Positions 27,330 to 39,084 of a DNA stretch of 64,000 nucleotides are shown here, piece by piece. Position numbers and translations under genes: made by a program. This DNA is from Chamaea fasciata (lineage: Eukaryota; Chordata; Aves; Passeriformes; Sylviidae): assembly GCA_029207755.1 (NCBI GenBank), contig JARCOQ010000016.1:6992501-7056500 (forward strand), given 5' to 3'. The notes beneath the pieces were generated by a model. It saw only the letters and a list, made by a program, of their open reading frames with translations. It had not been told where the DNA came from and searched no databases. Position 1 is the first letter of the stretch, and each line of letters starts with the position of its first letter.

Positions 27330-27709
27330 CAGTGCAGAGAAACATGTGTTTCACATTTCTGACTGGTTGTTTTGGTGCAATCAATACCTCCACAAGAAAC
27401 ATTGACTTAGGTGGCGACTGTCATAGCGGGAGGCACACGGAGCGCTGCTCCCGGCTTGCAGGCGGAGCGAGCACAAATCAAAGAGCCCGCCGATCCCGGC
27501 GAGTGGGGGCCTCGCTTCCCCCCGGAGCGCGGGGCACAGGCTCCCGACCCTCCACAGACAGCCCGGCCCGCGGGTGCGGAATGAGCGATGACCAAAGCGC
27601 TGCCAGGAGTGGCAGCCACTCGCATCGGATGGGGATCGGTGAGGCAACACCGGTTGAAAGAAAGGTGGATCGCGAAATTATTGCCCGAAGGAATAGCAGG
27701 CGAGGCGGA

Positions 27710-27803
27710 ATGATGATAAAGTTAAACTTCTGTTTCATCTTCTGTCGGGGATGGTGGGCGTTTCTGTTGCTTCAGCTCCACATGTTGCAAGCACTGGCAC
27801 AAG
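27710..27803 (+). CDS. First coding exon: signal peptide of an unidentified secreted or membrane protein (partial)
   Basis: From this ATG the frame encodes 31 residues beginning MMIKLNFCFIFCRGWW, a hydrophobic core FLLLQLHMLQ and an ALA-Q cleavage context, a very good eukaryotic signal peptide. It ends at a consensus donor (ACAAG|GTAGGG, GT at 27,804-27,805) one base into the next codon. A phase-1 intron just after the signal peptide is the usual design of genes for extracellular domain proteins such as CUB/sushi, immunoglobulin and cadherin families. Upstream in-frame ATGs at 27,344, 27,581 and 27,629 have no stop before 27,710. They would add 122, 43 or 27 residues of Arg/Ser/Gly-rich sequence, which I judge less likely for most proteins, though long N-terminal extensions do exist. 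Reading past the donor gives a stop at 27,851-27,853. The remaining exons are not recognisable in this window, so the gene is not named. Confidence 0.6.
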
Positions 27804-28160
27804 GTAGGGCTAGAGATATTTTTGTTTATAGAAATGCTGCATCTGCCTTCTGAGAGGAAGGGAATCTTGCTCGGGTACAGAGAAACCCTTTTACTTTTAT
27901 CCTTATCAGAGATACACTGCAGAATTCGCACTGAGCTGATTCATGTAGGAATGGTCGTTTCTTACACACAATCGTTTCTTTATGGAGCAGGGATTTGCAG
28001 ACTGTACCTACGTGTGTCTCTCCCTTTCTAGTCGTATCCTTACCCTATCCCAACCTCCCACGGAGAATCACAATCCCTATCAGCACCAAACCTGCTTTTT
28101 AAATTTACTTAAATGCATCCGTGCAGTTCTTTCAGGCAGCAAAAGAGTTAACTGCTGGTT

Positions 28161-28197
28161 TTGTGTGTGTGTGTCTCTGTGTCTGTGTGTGTGTGTT
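28161..28197. repeat. (TG)n microsatellite
   Basis: About 37 bases of TG dinucleotides are interrupted by TC substitutions, about 360 bases into the putative first intron. Confidence 0.85.
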
Positions 28198-31100
28198 TAA
28201 AACCACTGTGCTCTGAGATAAGTTATTAGGAGAAGGGGAGTCATAAATCCTCCGACTAGAACTAAACCAGGCATGTAAAAGGAATTCTTTAAACATATGA
28301 GCACTATTCTATGTGAGCCTTGGTCTCAGCATTGTTCATTTCTTCTGGATTGCCAAGTAACATTTACCCGAGACAAAAACTGCAATTGATTCGTATCTGA
28401 GCATTTCCACATCAGAGATCCTTGCAGTCAAATGAGTCACTTGCAAACGAAGGGTCAGACTCGACCAATAGACTTTAAATACCAAGTGTCAGTCACTTTA
28501 CATGTAAATTCCCTTCTCAAAAAATCGCCAAATGTACCCTAATTCTTAATAATCCTTTGACAGAGTAAACAATAAATGGCAGGCAGAAGCATTACAGTTG
28601 GCTGCGCCAAATAACACGCTGAACAAACGCAGCTTTCACTTTCTTTGCTGGGTTGAGTTTTATTGCTGTGTGCATTGTCTGGCTGAAGTGGGGTGTGCTG
28701 GACAATGCAGAACTGTATCGTGTGGGACCAGGAGTTAGTTATTAAAAGCGGAAGTTAATACTCCATGAAAGGGAATAGTCTTTGTGTTTTAGCTCTTTGT
28801 TTTCAAGTATTTCACGGGCAACAACGGTGCATTCAGTTGTAATAAGTGGATGGGGCTCGTGTGTTGAGGAAGAGGGGTTGGAAGCCAAGTCTGCTGTAGT
28901 TTGTCTGCTCTGGGTTCACTGCTGCATCCTCGGAAAGTTTGGAGCCGCAGGATACAGAAGAGATTTAATCCAGTGTTTTATATGGACTCCACCCTCATAA
29001 ACCTTTCTCAGTGCTTTGTTTATGCTGTCACTGCTATTCCCAAATTACTTCTGCTGAGGCCTGCAAGCCCTAACAGAGCATTGTTATCCTGAAACAAGCC
29101 ATACCTGACATAATTATTTCTGCAAATTAAAATTCACGTCATTTTTTGCTTTTTTTTTTCTTTTGGTAATTGTTGTTGATAGGTGCCAATATGATGCTTC
29201 ATGTTGGCAGATTAATGCTGATGATTCCTGCTGTTTACATTAAAAATGAAAAAAAAAATCACAAAAGGTAGTTTTAGGTGCCAGGCATTCAGGAATCATT
29301 TTAGATGCCATGTAAAGCAGTTTTTCTATGGTTAGTAGTAAACTAGCCATCTTACTGGATTAAAAGTGAATTGAAACTTTTGTTTGGCATATAGTAGAGC
29401 ATAATTTTTCAATGGTTTATTTCAGATTACTCAGCATTTTCAGAAGTATCAGTTTCAGGTACAGTATATCTCAGAGAGTTATGTAGTGTGTACAAACTTT
29501 CCCACAAAAAAGTCCTTTCACCAAGTTAGTTTTAAGTAACTAAGAGTATTTAGGGCAAGGAGGGGAAGGGAAGAGAATAAGATATATTATTTCTGAAAAA
29601 TATTGGTGCAGATAAAGGTATGAAGTGTAGAAGACATGAAACAATGAAAGATAAAACAATTATGTAATGCAGAAACAAAATACATTTTAGATTTTATATA
29701 ATGCTGAAGGTTACAGTTAGTCCTCATAAGAATTATTTGACACATAAACCAGTGTGGAGGTCTTGATGTAGAGAGGGCTTTTATTGGAATTTCACAAAAT
29801 TTGTATTAATTTCCAACTTATGGTTCTTTTTGCACTCTGAATTCTAATGGATTCTAAGACATTCATCATTTTTATGCAAAAATTTACTTTATAGTGAAGA
29901 TGACAATTTCTATAAAAGTCCTTCATGAAAATGGAAAGTCTGCTACAGCCACAGATGTTTTTAATGGAATGATGTGGTCATATGCATGAGAGAATTACAT
30001 GACTTCAATCTTTTTATAAGATAAAGAAATGAACATTCTAAATATATGGGCCATGGCTCTTTTGAATGAATCATAATACAACAGTATAACCAGCTAATGC
30101 TTCCATAATAACTATTCTAGCATTAAAGACATAAGAAGTATTTCAGGCATACTGAAATGCAGGTTCTTCATTCCTAGGAAACAGATCAGGTAAAGTTGTT
30201 GAGATCAAGTGTCTTATAGTTCAAGGTGAATGGAAGAAATGAGTTTCAGCTGCAACAGGTTGGTTGAGTATTCTCTAAACTTGAATGATCATCCATGTGA
30301 AAGCTGATCTAGTGGTGAACTGTAGACAAAACCACTTGTAAATTCATTTTGTGCTTAGCTCTTCAGCTGTTCTGTCTTCTGATAGTTCTGTTACGTATTT
30401 CAATATAAAATTTATCTGCTTCCTTTTTCCTTTTAAAAGTGAGTTTAATTAGTCTAAAATGTTCATTGGGTTGTTGTCCTGAGTAATAAAGGATTCTTTT
30501 CAAACCTTAGTGTTGTTGTGCAGACCTTCTCATGGTGTGAGTGACTTTCCAGGTACAGAAGACAAAGGTTGTGGCCTGTCCCAGGCTGGGAATGGAGCTC
30601 CCACTCCAGTGATGGCTGGGGCTCTGCACAGGGTCCCCTCACACTTGGGGATGTCTGCACTGGCCCATCTCAGAAAAATTAACCTGTAAGAGTCCCCAAA
30701 CTGTCGCACATTGCTTTGTTTACTCAGCTCTCTCTGCCTGCTGGCCTGTGCCACCAGCCCTCTTTTCCTGGCATTTTTGTTAAATGATGTGCGAGATGCT
30801 AGTTAGCCTCAAGTCATCGTGTGTCATCAAATAGTGATGAGATGCTAATTGATAATCACTATAATTATCAAATTAGACTTTGGGAGGTGATGGGAGCAGT
30901 GAATCATTTGGCCCCAGTCGTTTCCTACTGTACTTGGAGGAACATCCTCCTGCAGAGACGTCTGGCTCAGGGGTCTGCATGCCTGGGCAGAGTCCTGGGA
31001 GTACACTGAGCTCCTGCAGCACTGGAATTTATTCCTTATGTATGAGATTAACAAACACTGATGCCTACTGAGGTACAAAATGTTTACTAAACTACTGGAA

Positions 31101-34100
31101 TATTTGTATGGAAATAGAAAAATTCTGCTTATTTAAATAGGTTGGAAGTTGCTAGAGGCTACTCTACATGCATCTAAATGGATTTAAGTACCTTCCCAAT
31201 GTCTGCCTTTTGTTGAGGAATGAAAGAATACTTTAAAATATATTTCTTCGGATTGATGGTTGTTGTTCAGAAAGATTTTAAAATAGATAAAAGCAGAGCA
31301 AAGCTTTAAGCTTCTCCAGCAGGAGCCTGGTATCTTTAAATACTAAGAAAGAGAAGCTTGATTTTTCTTAGTTTTATGGCAATGGAACTGTAATCTTTTT
31401 ATGCTACTTAATCAAATCCGTATTCAGAATTTTACAAATACCTGAATGTACATTTAAGGTAGTATTGATATGAATTATGCTTTGAAAGAAGCCATGACAC
31501 AGTAGATAGATGAGAATGTGTCTGGGGCCCAACTTCCTTAATTCAAATATTTGATCTGGTGTATTATAAATATGCTGAGTGTAAGAAGCCTTTTCAAGCA
31601 AATTTCAAACTGCATTAGGTGCAGAGTTGATAAACAACTTGCACAGAGTATTTGGTTGTTAGAAGGATGGAGAGATGGTGAAATGTTAGGGCCATACCTA
31701 CTGGAGAGTGAAAAAGATTCTGAATTAAATGTAGAAGAAACCATTTCTAATTCCAAAAGACTCTGTTACTGTTTGTCGGAAACTCACGATTTTGTATTGG
31801 GTTTGCCTTTTGTGCTTCTTTTCCTTGGATAAGCATTATAAATATGTGCTAGTTTTTAAGCAGTTGAATTTTTTGTGTATATAATTATAATAATTAAACA
31901 ATTGATTTGGAGGAGTAGATCCAGGCCCAGTCTAAGAAGAACTGGGGTGGAGATGGTTGGCATTTTCTGTGGCCGGGCCATGTGACTTCTCACTCTCTCT
32001 GCTGTGGTAACTCTTGGTGTGCCTTATATGTTTATGTTTTGCTGGAAAAGTACCTGTTCTTAAGACTTCTTACAGCAAGTTCAAAGAGCTGTGAACACAT
32101 AATATTAACATTCCAAGTGCAGTGTTTCAGATGATTCCTTGAGAGTGCAGTATAATGGTCCTGTTAGAGCTGAAGGGAGACCATAATTAATGGGTGTTTT
32201 ATTATCACTGTGTTCATGCACTGCCAGGAGAAGCTCAGAGCAGGAATGACCTGGGTGTGGAGAGAGGCTGTGGCAGTTCTGCTCTGTGGCTTTCACTTCA
32301 CTTAAGAAGAACAGAAAGGAAATCTGTGTCCTTGAAAAGTTGTTCTGGAAGATTCTGCCATCTCTGTGCATAGTCATGTATTTTGAATAATGAAGGCAAA
32401 TGCCTAATATTTTAAGGATTGCTTAAACAAACCATAGAAATACTAAAAAACTACCTCTAAGCGAATTATCAGGAAGCTGTTGAGTGAAGGGATTGGGCTA
32501 TTGTAGATCTGAGAGGGATTTTTTTTTATTGTCTTATTGTTCTTACCACATACATGTACAAGTGTGGAACACATTCTTGACTCAAAAGATTTCCATGCAT
32601 TTATCAACTTTCTACACAGCTTCACCTGAGTATCACGTTCTAGAAGACCTGGTTATTTGTTCCAGCTGGACCTTTTTGCTGTGATGGGTCTGTGGGCTGA
32701 CTAGAGGCAATTAGATCCCTCATGGAGCAAAATCTTATTCATGCTGAGTTCATTACAGAAATATGCCTTTCCTCCTCCCTCTGCGTGTGTGCATACATAA
32801 TATATATTTAAATAGCTTTTAGGGAATAAATTGATGATATGTTGATACTTTCAAGATTGTGTTTTCTTGATGTTAAGACATATGAAATAGAGCAATTTTC
32901 ATAAGATTTGTGTAGGGATTATAAAATGCCAATACCTTTGCATCTTTAATACAAATTCTATATGCATGTGCATTATGATTAAGTTTAAATTGATACCTAT
33001 TATTTTTCCTGTCTACCTAGTCAGAACTGAGACTGAGTGCTGCCCACTGATCAGTTTTTCAGTATTTTGTTTTCTTGTCAGTGCTTGGCTCCATCTTTCA
33101 TTTGCTTGAAATCTTTTAAATTCAGCACAAGAAGACTTTTGTGTGAACCAAAGGAAGAACTGTTAGCAGCTATAGCATGGCATTGGGTTAGACTACTTAC
33201 AGTTATTACAGCTGGAAAGCAAGTAATTGATGAGACTTGGGTTCTATTTCTGACTATCAAGTGAATATTTTCTAGTGAATAAAGACTCTTCACTGCATGT
33301 GCCTCAGAGATGACCCTTCACCACGCATAGAGCTCACGTAGAACAAAAATGTAACTTCATGGAAAGGCCTGTTCCCAAAGAACTTGGGGTTTCTGAAGTT
33401 ATATCTGCCCCTGGAGTAAAGTAAGACTTTGCAGTTCCTTTACAGACGTGACCTTTGGAATGTCACATCCCTGGAAGGTTCTGTAGGAATTAGTTCATGT
33501 AGCACTTGCAGCTCTGAGTTCAAAGGGTGACATGCTGAGAAGGGAGGAGCCTTTTATTTTAAAGTGATACCAACTTCATAGCTTTTAAACATATATGATG
33601 GTGTCTGTGGGATCTCCTCATGGCACAGATTTTGACTTCTAGACGTATGTGATGTTTGGGCATCATATCTTGAGCATTTGTATTTTTGGTTTACAAAGAG
33701 ACATTTTTTGTTCTGCCTTTGCTATAGAAAACAACAAATCTGTTCCTAGAATAGACACTGGTCTGTTGCTAATCGTGTTTTATGAGTGAAATGCCCCTGA
33801 GGTGCAATACAACTGGCACCCTCACTAAGATTAGAAATGTAGATCTAGGCTTGTTAAGGGGAGTGTTTCTAATTTTCAGCTGTTCAGCTCCCTGAAGCAG
33901 CTCAGACTGGGGTCACACAGGCATCAGGGACAATGCAGACCTGGCCAGAGCATGACCCTGGCAGCGTTCCTAAGATCAGCTTCAGTTGGGAGGGAATTTT
34001 CCAACTCTGACAAAACACAAGGGAATGTACATGGCCTGGCTTCTTATAAATATGTGGAGGCTGCTGCTCCTGGGGAGAAAACAGTGAAGTGAGGTGGTTT

Positions 34101-37100
34101 AGAAGACTTAACTATAGGTTTTTTCTCTGAAAGTCCCTTTCAGTGAGTTTCTCCCTCTGTTGGGTGGAGTCTTCCCAACCCGAATTTATAAGGTAGATGC
34201 TAAATTTAAGTTACATGAAAATTCCCCTAGTCCCCTGATATCTCAATTCTGTAGGCTGATGATAGGAATAATACTTCTTAAACAAAAAGAAACTTTGCAA
34301 CTTAAGTTGCAAATTCCACCAGTATTTAATGTTTCTAGCTAATGCACAGATTCAGTAGGTTAAAAAGAAGAGGTGTGAGCTCCAACAACTCTGATTAAAG
34401 GAAGTCTTTAACAGCCCTTAATGCAAGATGTGGAAGTGGATTGTACAATCTTACGTCACAGCATTCAGATAACTTTTGAAGTGTCATTTTTATAAACAAT
34501 AAAGCATTAGAGCTTTTTATGCAGATAATGTGATTCTTTAATCCTGTTTTTCTCATTTCCATGCTCTATTGCGGCAGCCTGAAAAGAAAGTTGATTCTGG
34601 TAGATAAATCAATATCCCTTAGGTCTCTTTAAACCACTTTATGGTCTTTTAAGCCCTAAGCCATATATTTTTCCTAATAAACTCCTTGGTCTAACATGTT
34701 ACCTAAAAAATAATTTGTTGGATATTGCTCTCTTGGACCAGAAAGTAGAGAATAATGATAACTTAGCTCCAGTGTGTGTTGCCAGAAGGGTCCCACACTG
34801 ATTCCAGGCTGCAACTGAAGTTTGTAACTCATTATTACACAAAGAATCAGAAGATCTGGTAGACACTGCTTTCATCCTCAGGTTCATATTTGTCAGATTT
34901 TGTGTATTAATGAGCTGAGAATGTTGTGGCTTTGATATGTGGTTTTGGCATTGAGCTCACAGGAGAGCAACTCAGTAGCAGTGTTACTTTTTAAGAGAAG
35001 GTGCTAAGGAAATAATGAAACTATAGTGCAAATATTTAAAATGTTTAGACACTTAGAAAAAATGTATTTTGTTAAACTGGTGCTGTTTGCTCACCTAACA
35101 TTTGTGTTAAACACAGACTCAGTATGAACGCTGTCGTTGCAGTCTTGCATTGGGGAATCAGTGTCCCTTGTTTCTTATTTCTTATCTGTCAAGAAGTGCA
35201 AAGGCCATTCATGACTAAATACTTCAAAGTAGCTAAATGGTATATGATTATTGGAAAAGAAATATATGGTGCAGTGCCATACCTGCAGTTCAAAGATAAT
35301 ACATTTATCATAACATGGAACACATTGCTGGAGTATTGAAGTGCTTGGGAGGAAGTGAAAGGAATTCTCCACCAGTATTTCTAAATGTGTGTGCTGATAC
35401 ATTTCATTTTAAGTCCTCTTGAATCTGTGCATGTAGAGGTACAACAGATTTTTCTTGTTTGTGACTGCTTCCCTTCCTTCAGGGTCAAGAAATCGAATAA
35501 ACCCAGATCCTTCCTATCATGTGAATGTAACATTTGCAAACCAGCACCTTTGTGCTTTCTTCCCCGCCGTCCCTGTTGTTGAGGAGAAAATCACTGGCAC
35601 TTTTGTTTTATGCTATGATGCATAAAAAAAAAACTTTTTACAGCTGATAGTGCTCTGGCAGTTCTGCTGTGCCACGGTGAAGGCAGCGCTGTTGTTTGTT
35701 TGCACATCCATCTGTGTGCCTCACCCTTCCCTCTGTTGTCTTTATCCCTTTGTCTCTACCCCGATGTGCTCTCAGATTAGTGCTCCTCGGTGCTGTTGTC
35801 GTACAAGTAATGCCTCCTGCTAGGGACAGGCTGAGGAGGAGGAGGAGGCTTAAACCCTCTGATTCTGCACTCGCAATGTGGAGCAGATCCCGCCTTGATC
35901 CTCTCCCTGGGCACAGAGTGCTTTTTCTAGGACACTTGCATTGTGTTAAGCGGGACTCTTTATTGTGCTGGACGCCTTGTCAAGAGCAGATGAGCAGGAA
36001 GATAGTTTAATGGTAGATTATCCCAGCATTTTTTTTAAATGTTAGGTAAGTCTAAGAGGCGAGAGATTAAGAACAGTAACTCCTGTGTTTCAACTTTTGC
36101 TATTTTTATTGCCATGAAGACATTAGATTTGTTTTTGAAGATGGAGTAACTGGAATTAAAAACCATTTTAATGCCACTTCAAATGCCAGGTTTTAAGATA
36201 AATTCTATCAACTAATTTCCCATTTCTCTCTAGAATTTGTAACATAACTGTTTTCTTGTGAACAATATCAGATCTATCTTGAATGAAGAAAGATATGCAG
36301 ATTATTGTTAAATTAGTTTCCTGCATTGGTATGTGCGACCATAATTTTCTAAAATGCCGTATTTTAACTAAAAAGAATATTTTCTTTTTATCTTAAACTT
36401 CTTTTTTAAGGTTGTTGGTTGTATTCTCTCTTGTGCAAGGTTCTTAGCTTTTAAGAACTAATGGGAGGTCAGTGTTTTGTTCTGGGTTTTTTTTCTCCTC
36501 TTGAAAAGAATACATATTTTATATAGTAACTTCATATAACTAGTTGACTGAGAGAAGGTGTTCACAGAGCCTGATCATGCTAGTTCTCATTATCCATAGA
36601 ACAAAGCTAAAATTTCACTTTTAGGTGTTTAGTTTCAGGGAAATGGGAGAATAGGTCAATTGACTCTAGCTTAATTCAATTACAAGGTAGACTAGTGATG
36701 CTGTTGTTTAATGAAATCATCAACAGAAAAATTTCAAGTGACTCTCAAGATAAACCTCCCATTCATACACAAGTTTGAAGCAGCAGTGAATAACAAAGCA
36801 AGATCTGTATTTTGAAAACTTTTTTCAAGCTGTTTATGTAGTACCTAACATCTTCATTTCAAGTTTCTCTATAAAAGTGTTGATAGCAATCTTACTCAGA
36901 TTTAATTAATTATATATGGCTCATTATTAGCATTTAATGGGTCAAATATTTAAGCATATTTTTCTGAATCTTCAGTTGAGAATTCTGAGTCAATGACACT
37001 CATGTCAAACTCAGAATTTTAAGTGCTGGTAATTCAATGTTACATTCACTATGTAAATGCATCATAATTAAAATGATGCCTTGTCAATCCCATTCAGATT

Positions 37101-37293
37101 TCCTGTGAGTATAATTTTCAGCTTTCATATACTGGATGTAGCTCTGTCTTCTGCTACCCCAAACCTGAACAAGACGTATTTATGGTGTACTGGTGTCAGT
37201 AAAAACCTACAGCGTTAACTGTTGTGCCTGTTTAAACTCAAAGAGTGAAAATCTTACTGATTCTGTCAAGGAAGTCCAGGTCAAATGTAAATC

Positions 37294-37314
37294 TTTTTTT
37301 TTTTTTTTTTTTTT
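37294..37314. repeat. Poly-T tract (21 T)
   Basis: An uninterrupted run of 21 T, followed by A and five more T. There is no adjacent recognisable element. Confidence 0.85.
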
Positions 37315-37903
37315 ATTTTTCAAATGATTCAACTCCAGGATATAAACAAATACTGGAGCAGCTACTTAGGAAAGACAAGATGACTCTGCATATGATCCCA
37401 AGGGCAGATATGGATGGGTCTCATCCATATAATTGACAAGTGAAGTCGAAGCTTTCATGTAGTATATAAAAAAGGAGGTGCTGAGTAATTTTGGATTTCC
37501 ACACTTAACATATGAACAAATGTTCAGACATGTCACAACAAATCTTGAAAAAATTCTTCATGTCCTAAGAGTATTTCTATAGAGCTGCAGGACATCATAA
37601 ACACCGACAAACCAACTTCTGTGCAAATGTTCACTAGAGTGGAGTAAGTGCTAGCTGTCACTTTATTAAAACTAATGGCATAATTACTCATGTTTGCTTG
37701 AAGTTCATTGCAGCGTGAAGTGATTAGGCATTGGTGCTTTGGTAAATTATGGCATATTGCACATTTTCTGTAACCAATTAGTGAGTGTTGGTGTTGGGCA
37801 CGTGCAGTGCACCCAGTTGTCACTCATTTCATTAACATCCAGATCTGTGTGGTTACCAGAAGACTTTTGGTGGAACTTTTAACGTGAGACAAAGACAATG
37901 GGG

Positions 37904-37904
37904 A

Positions 37905-37935
<31 letters not shown>

Positions 37936-37943
37936 GTATATAT
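37904..37943. repeat. (TA)n/(TG)n microsatellite
   Basis: Alternating TATATA with TGTG interruptions over about 40 bases; likely length-variable. Confidence 0.85.
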
Positions 37944-38502
37944 GAAACTCAGAAAAGACAGCAAATAAGTACAAGACAAGATAAAAGTTACAGTGCAGTC
38001 CTGAGCACATGACTGCCTTGACTGAAAAGCTCCCCAAACCAGTACTAGAGTTGCCAGATACGGCTTTCTCATAATTCACTCAAATCTCCTATTCTGAGTG
38101 AAAGGCAAATGTTGCCTTCATGTATATTTGCAGCTCCCTTCCAGGCATCCAGCCTCAGCTGTCTCAAAATTCTGGAGAAGTGGCTACAGGCTGAAAAAAC
38201 TGTTTGCCTGCTTGTTTAGATGCTGCATCAAGGCAAAGAGAGCACCAGATACAGCTACCCAGAACTCATGTAGTAAGTTGGCAGTAGAATGTACTGTACA
38301 GATGAAGAACTGTCTGTAGTGATTGATATATTGGGGTTTTTTGAAGTCTTCAGTGTGTTCAAGGCTTCTGAAGTCCCATTTCTGATGCTGGTCAGAAGTT
38401 CCTTTACTGTTCTGATTTTTTGTCGACAGAGTATTTTTGTGATTTAGATGCAAATATTGCTGAATTTCAGATTTCTAGGCATGATTTGTGTTTATGACTT
38501 CT

Positions 38503-39078
38503 TATGGTTTCAGCCCAACTGGCAACTGAATACCACAAAGACACTCACTTCCCCCGCCACCAGTGGGATGGGGAAGAGGATTGGAAGAGTAAAAGTGAGA
38601 AAACTCGTGGGTTGAGATAAAGACATTTTACCAGGTAAAACAAAAGCTGTGTGTGCAAACAAGGCAACCCAAGGTGTCCTTTCACCTTGTCCCCTCAGCA
38701 GGCAGGTGCTCAGTCGTGCCCATGACAGCAGAGCTCATTAACAGTGATTAACAATGGCTTGGGAAGTCAAACCCTTCATTCCAAACATCCTCCATTCCTC
38801 CTTCTTCCTCCAGCTTCACATGCCAAGCATGAGACCAGAAGGTCTGGGATATCCCTTGGGTCAGCTGTCCAGACTGTGTCCATCTCAATTCCTTGTGCAC
38901 CTCCAAGCTGGCAGGGTGGTGAGAAGCACAAAAGGCCTTCGCTCTGTGCAAGGGTTGCTCAGCAATAACAAAATCATCTCTGTGTTATCAACAATTCCTT
39001 TTTCAGCACAAATCCCAAACGCAGCCCCCTACCAGCCACTGTGAAGAAAATTGACTCATCCTCAGCTCAAACCAGCAA
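38503..39078 (-). mobile_element. Solo LTR of an avian endogenous retrovirus
   Basis: About 575 bases match, from recognition, an LTR family widespread in bird genomes. Landmarks on the plus strand are TATGGTTTCAGCCCAACTGG at the left, AAAACTCGTGGGTTGAGATAAAGAC near 38,600, GGGATATCCCTTGGGTCAGC near 38,847, GTGTTATCAACAATTCC near 38,981 and GAAGAAAATTGACTCATCC near 39,042. The family's sense strand, starting TG and ending CA, is the complement, so this copy is on the minus strand. The place where the family carries its TATA box has decayed (CTTCACATGCC in plus orientation). ATGACT occurs on both sides (38,494-38,499 and 39,079-39,084), a possible 6-bp target duplication although three extra bases separate it from the left edge. 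No gag, pol or env sequence is attached. Confidence 0.8.
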
Positions 39079-39084
39079 ATGACT

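Larger units (their letters stand above)
27804..38500 (+). other. Putative first intron, 5' part
   Basis: The AT-rich DNA after the donor contains no exon I can support. A (TG)n tract lies at 28,161-28,197 and an (AGG)n tract at about 35,832-35,849. Open frames are short and on both strands. I could not find an acceptor followed by a recognisable extracellular domain, so the second coding exon is probably beyond the window. Intron regulatory elements, especially within the first kilobase (about 28.2-28.7 kb), are plausible but not demonstrable here. Confidence 0.5.
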
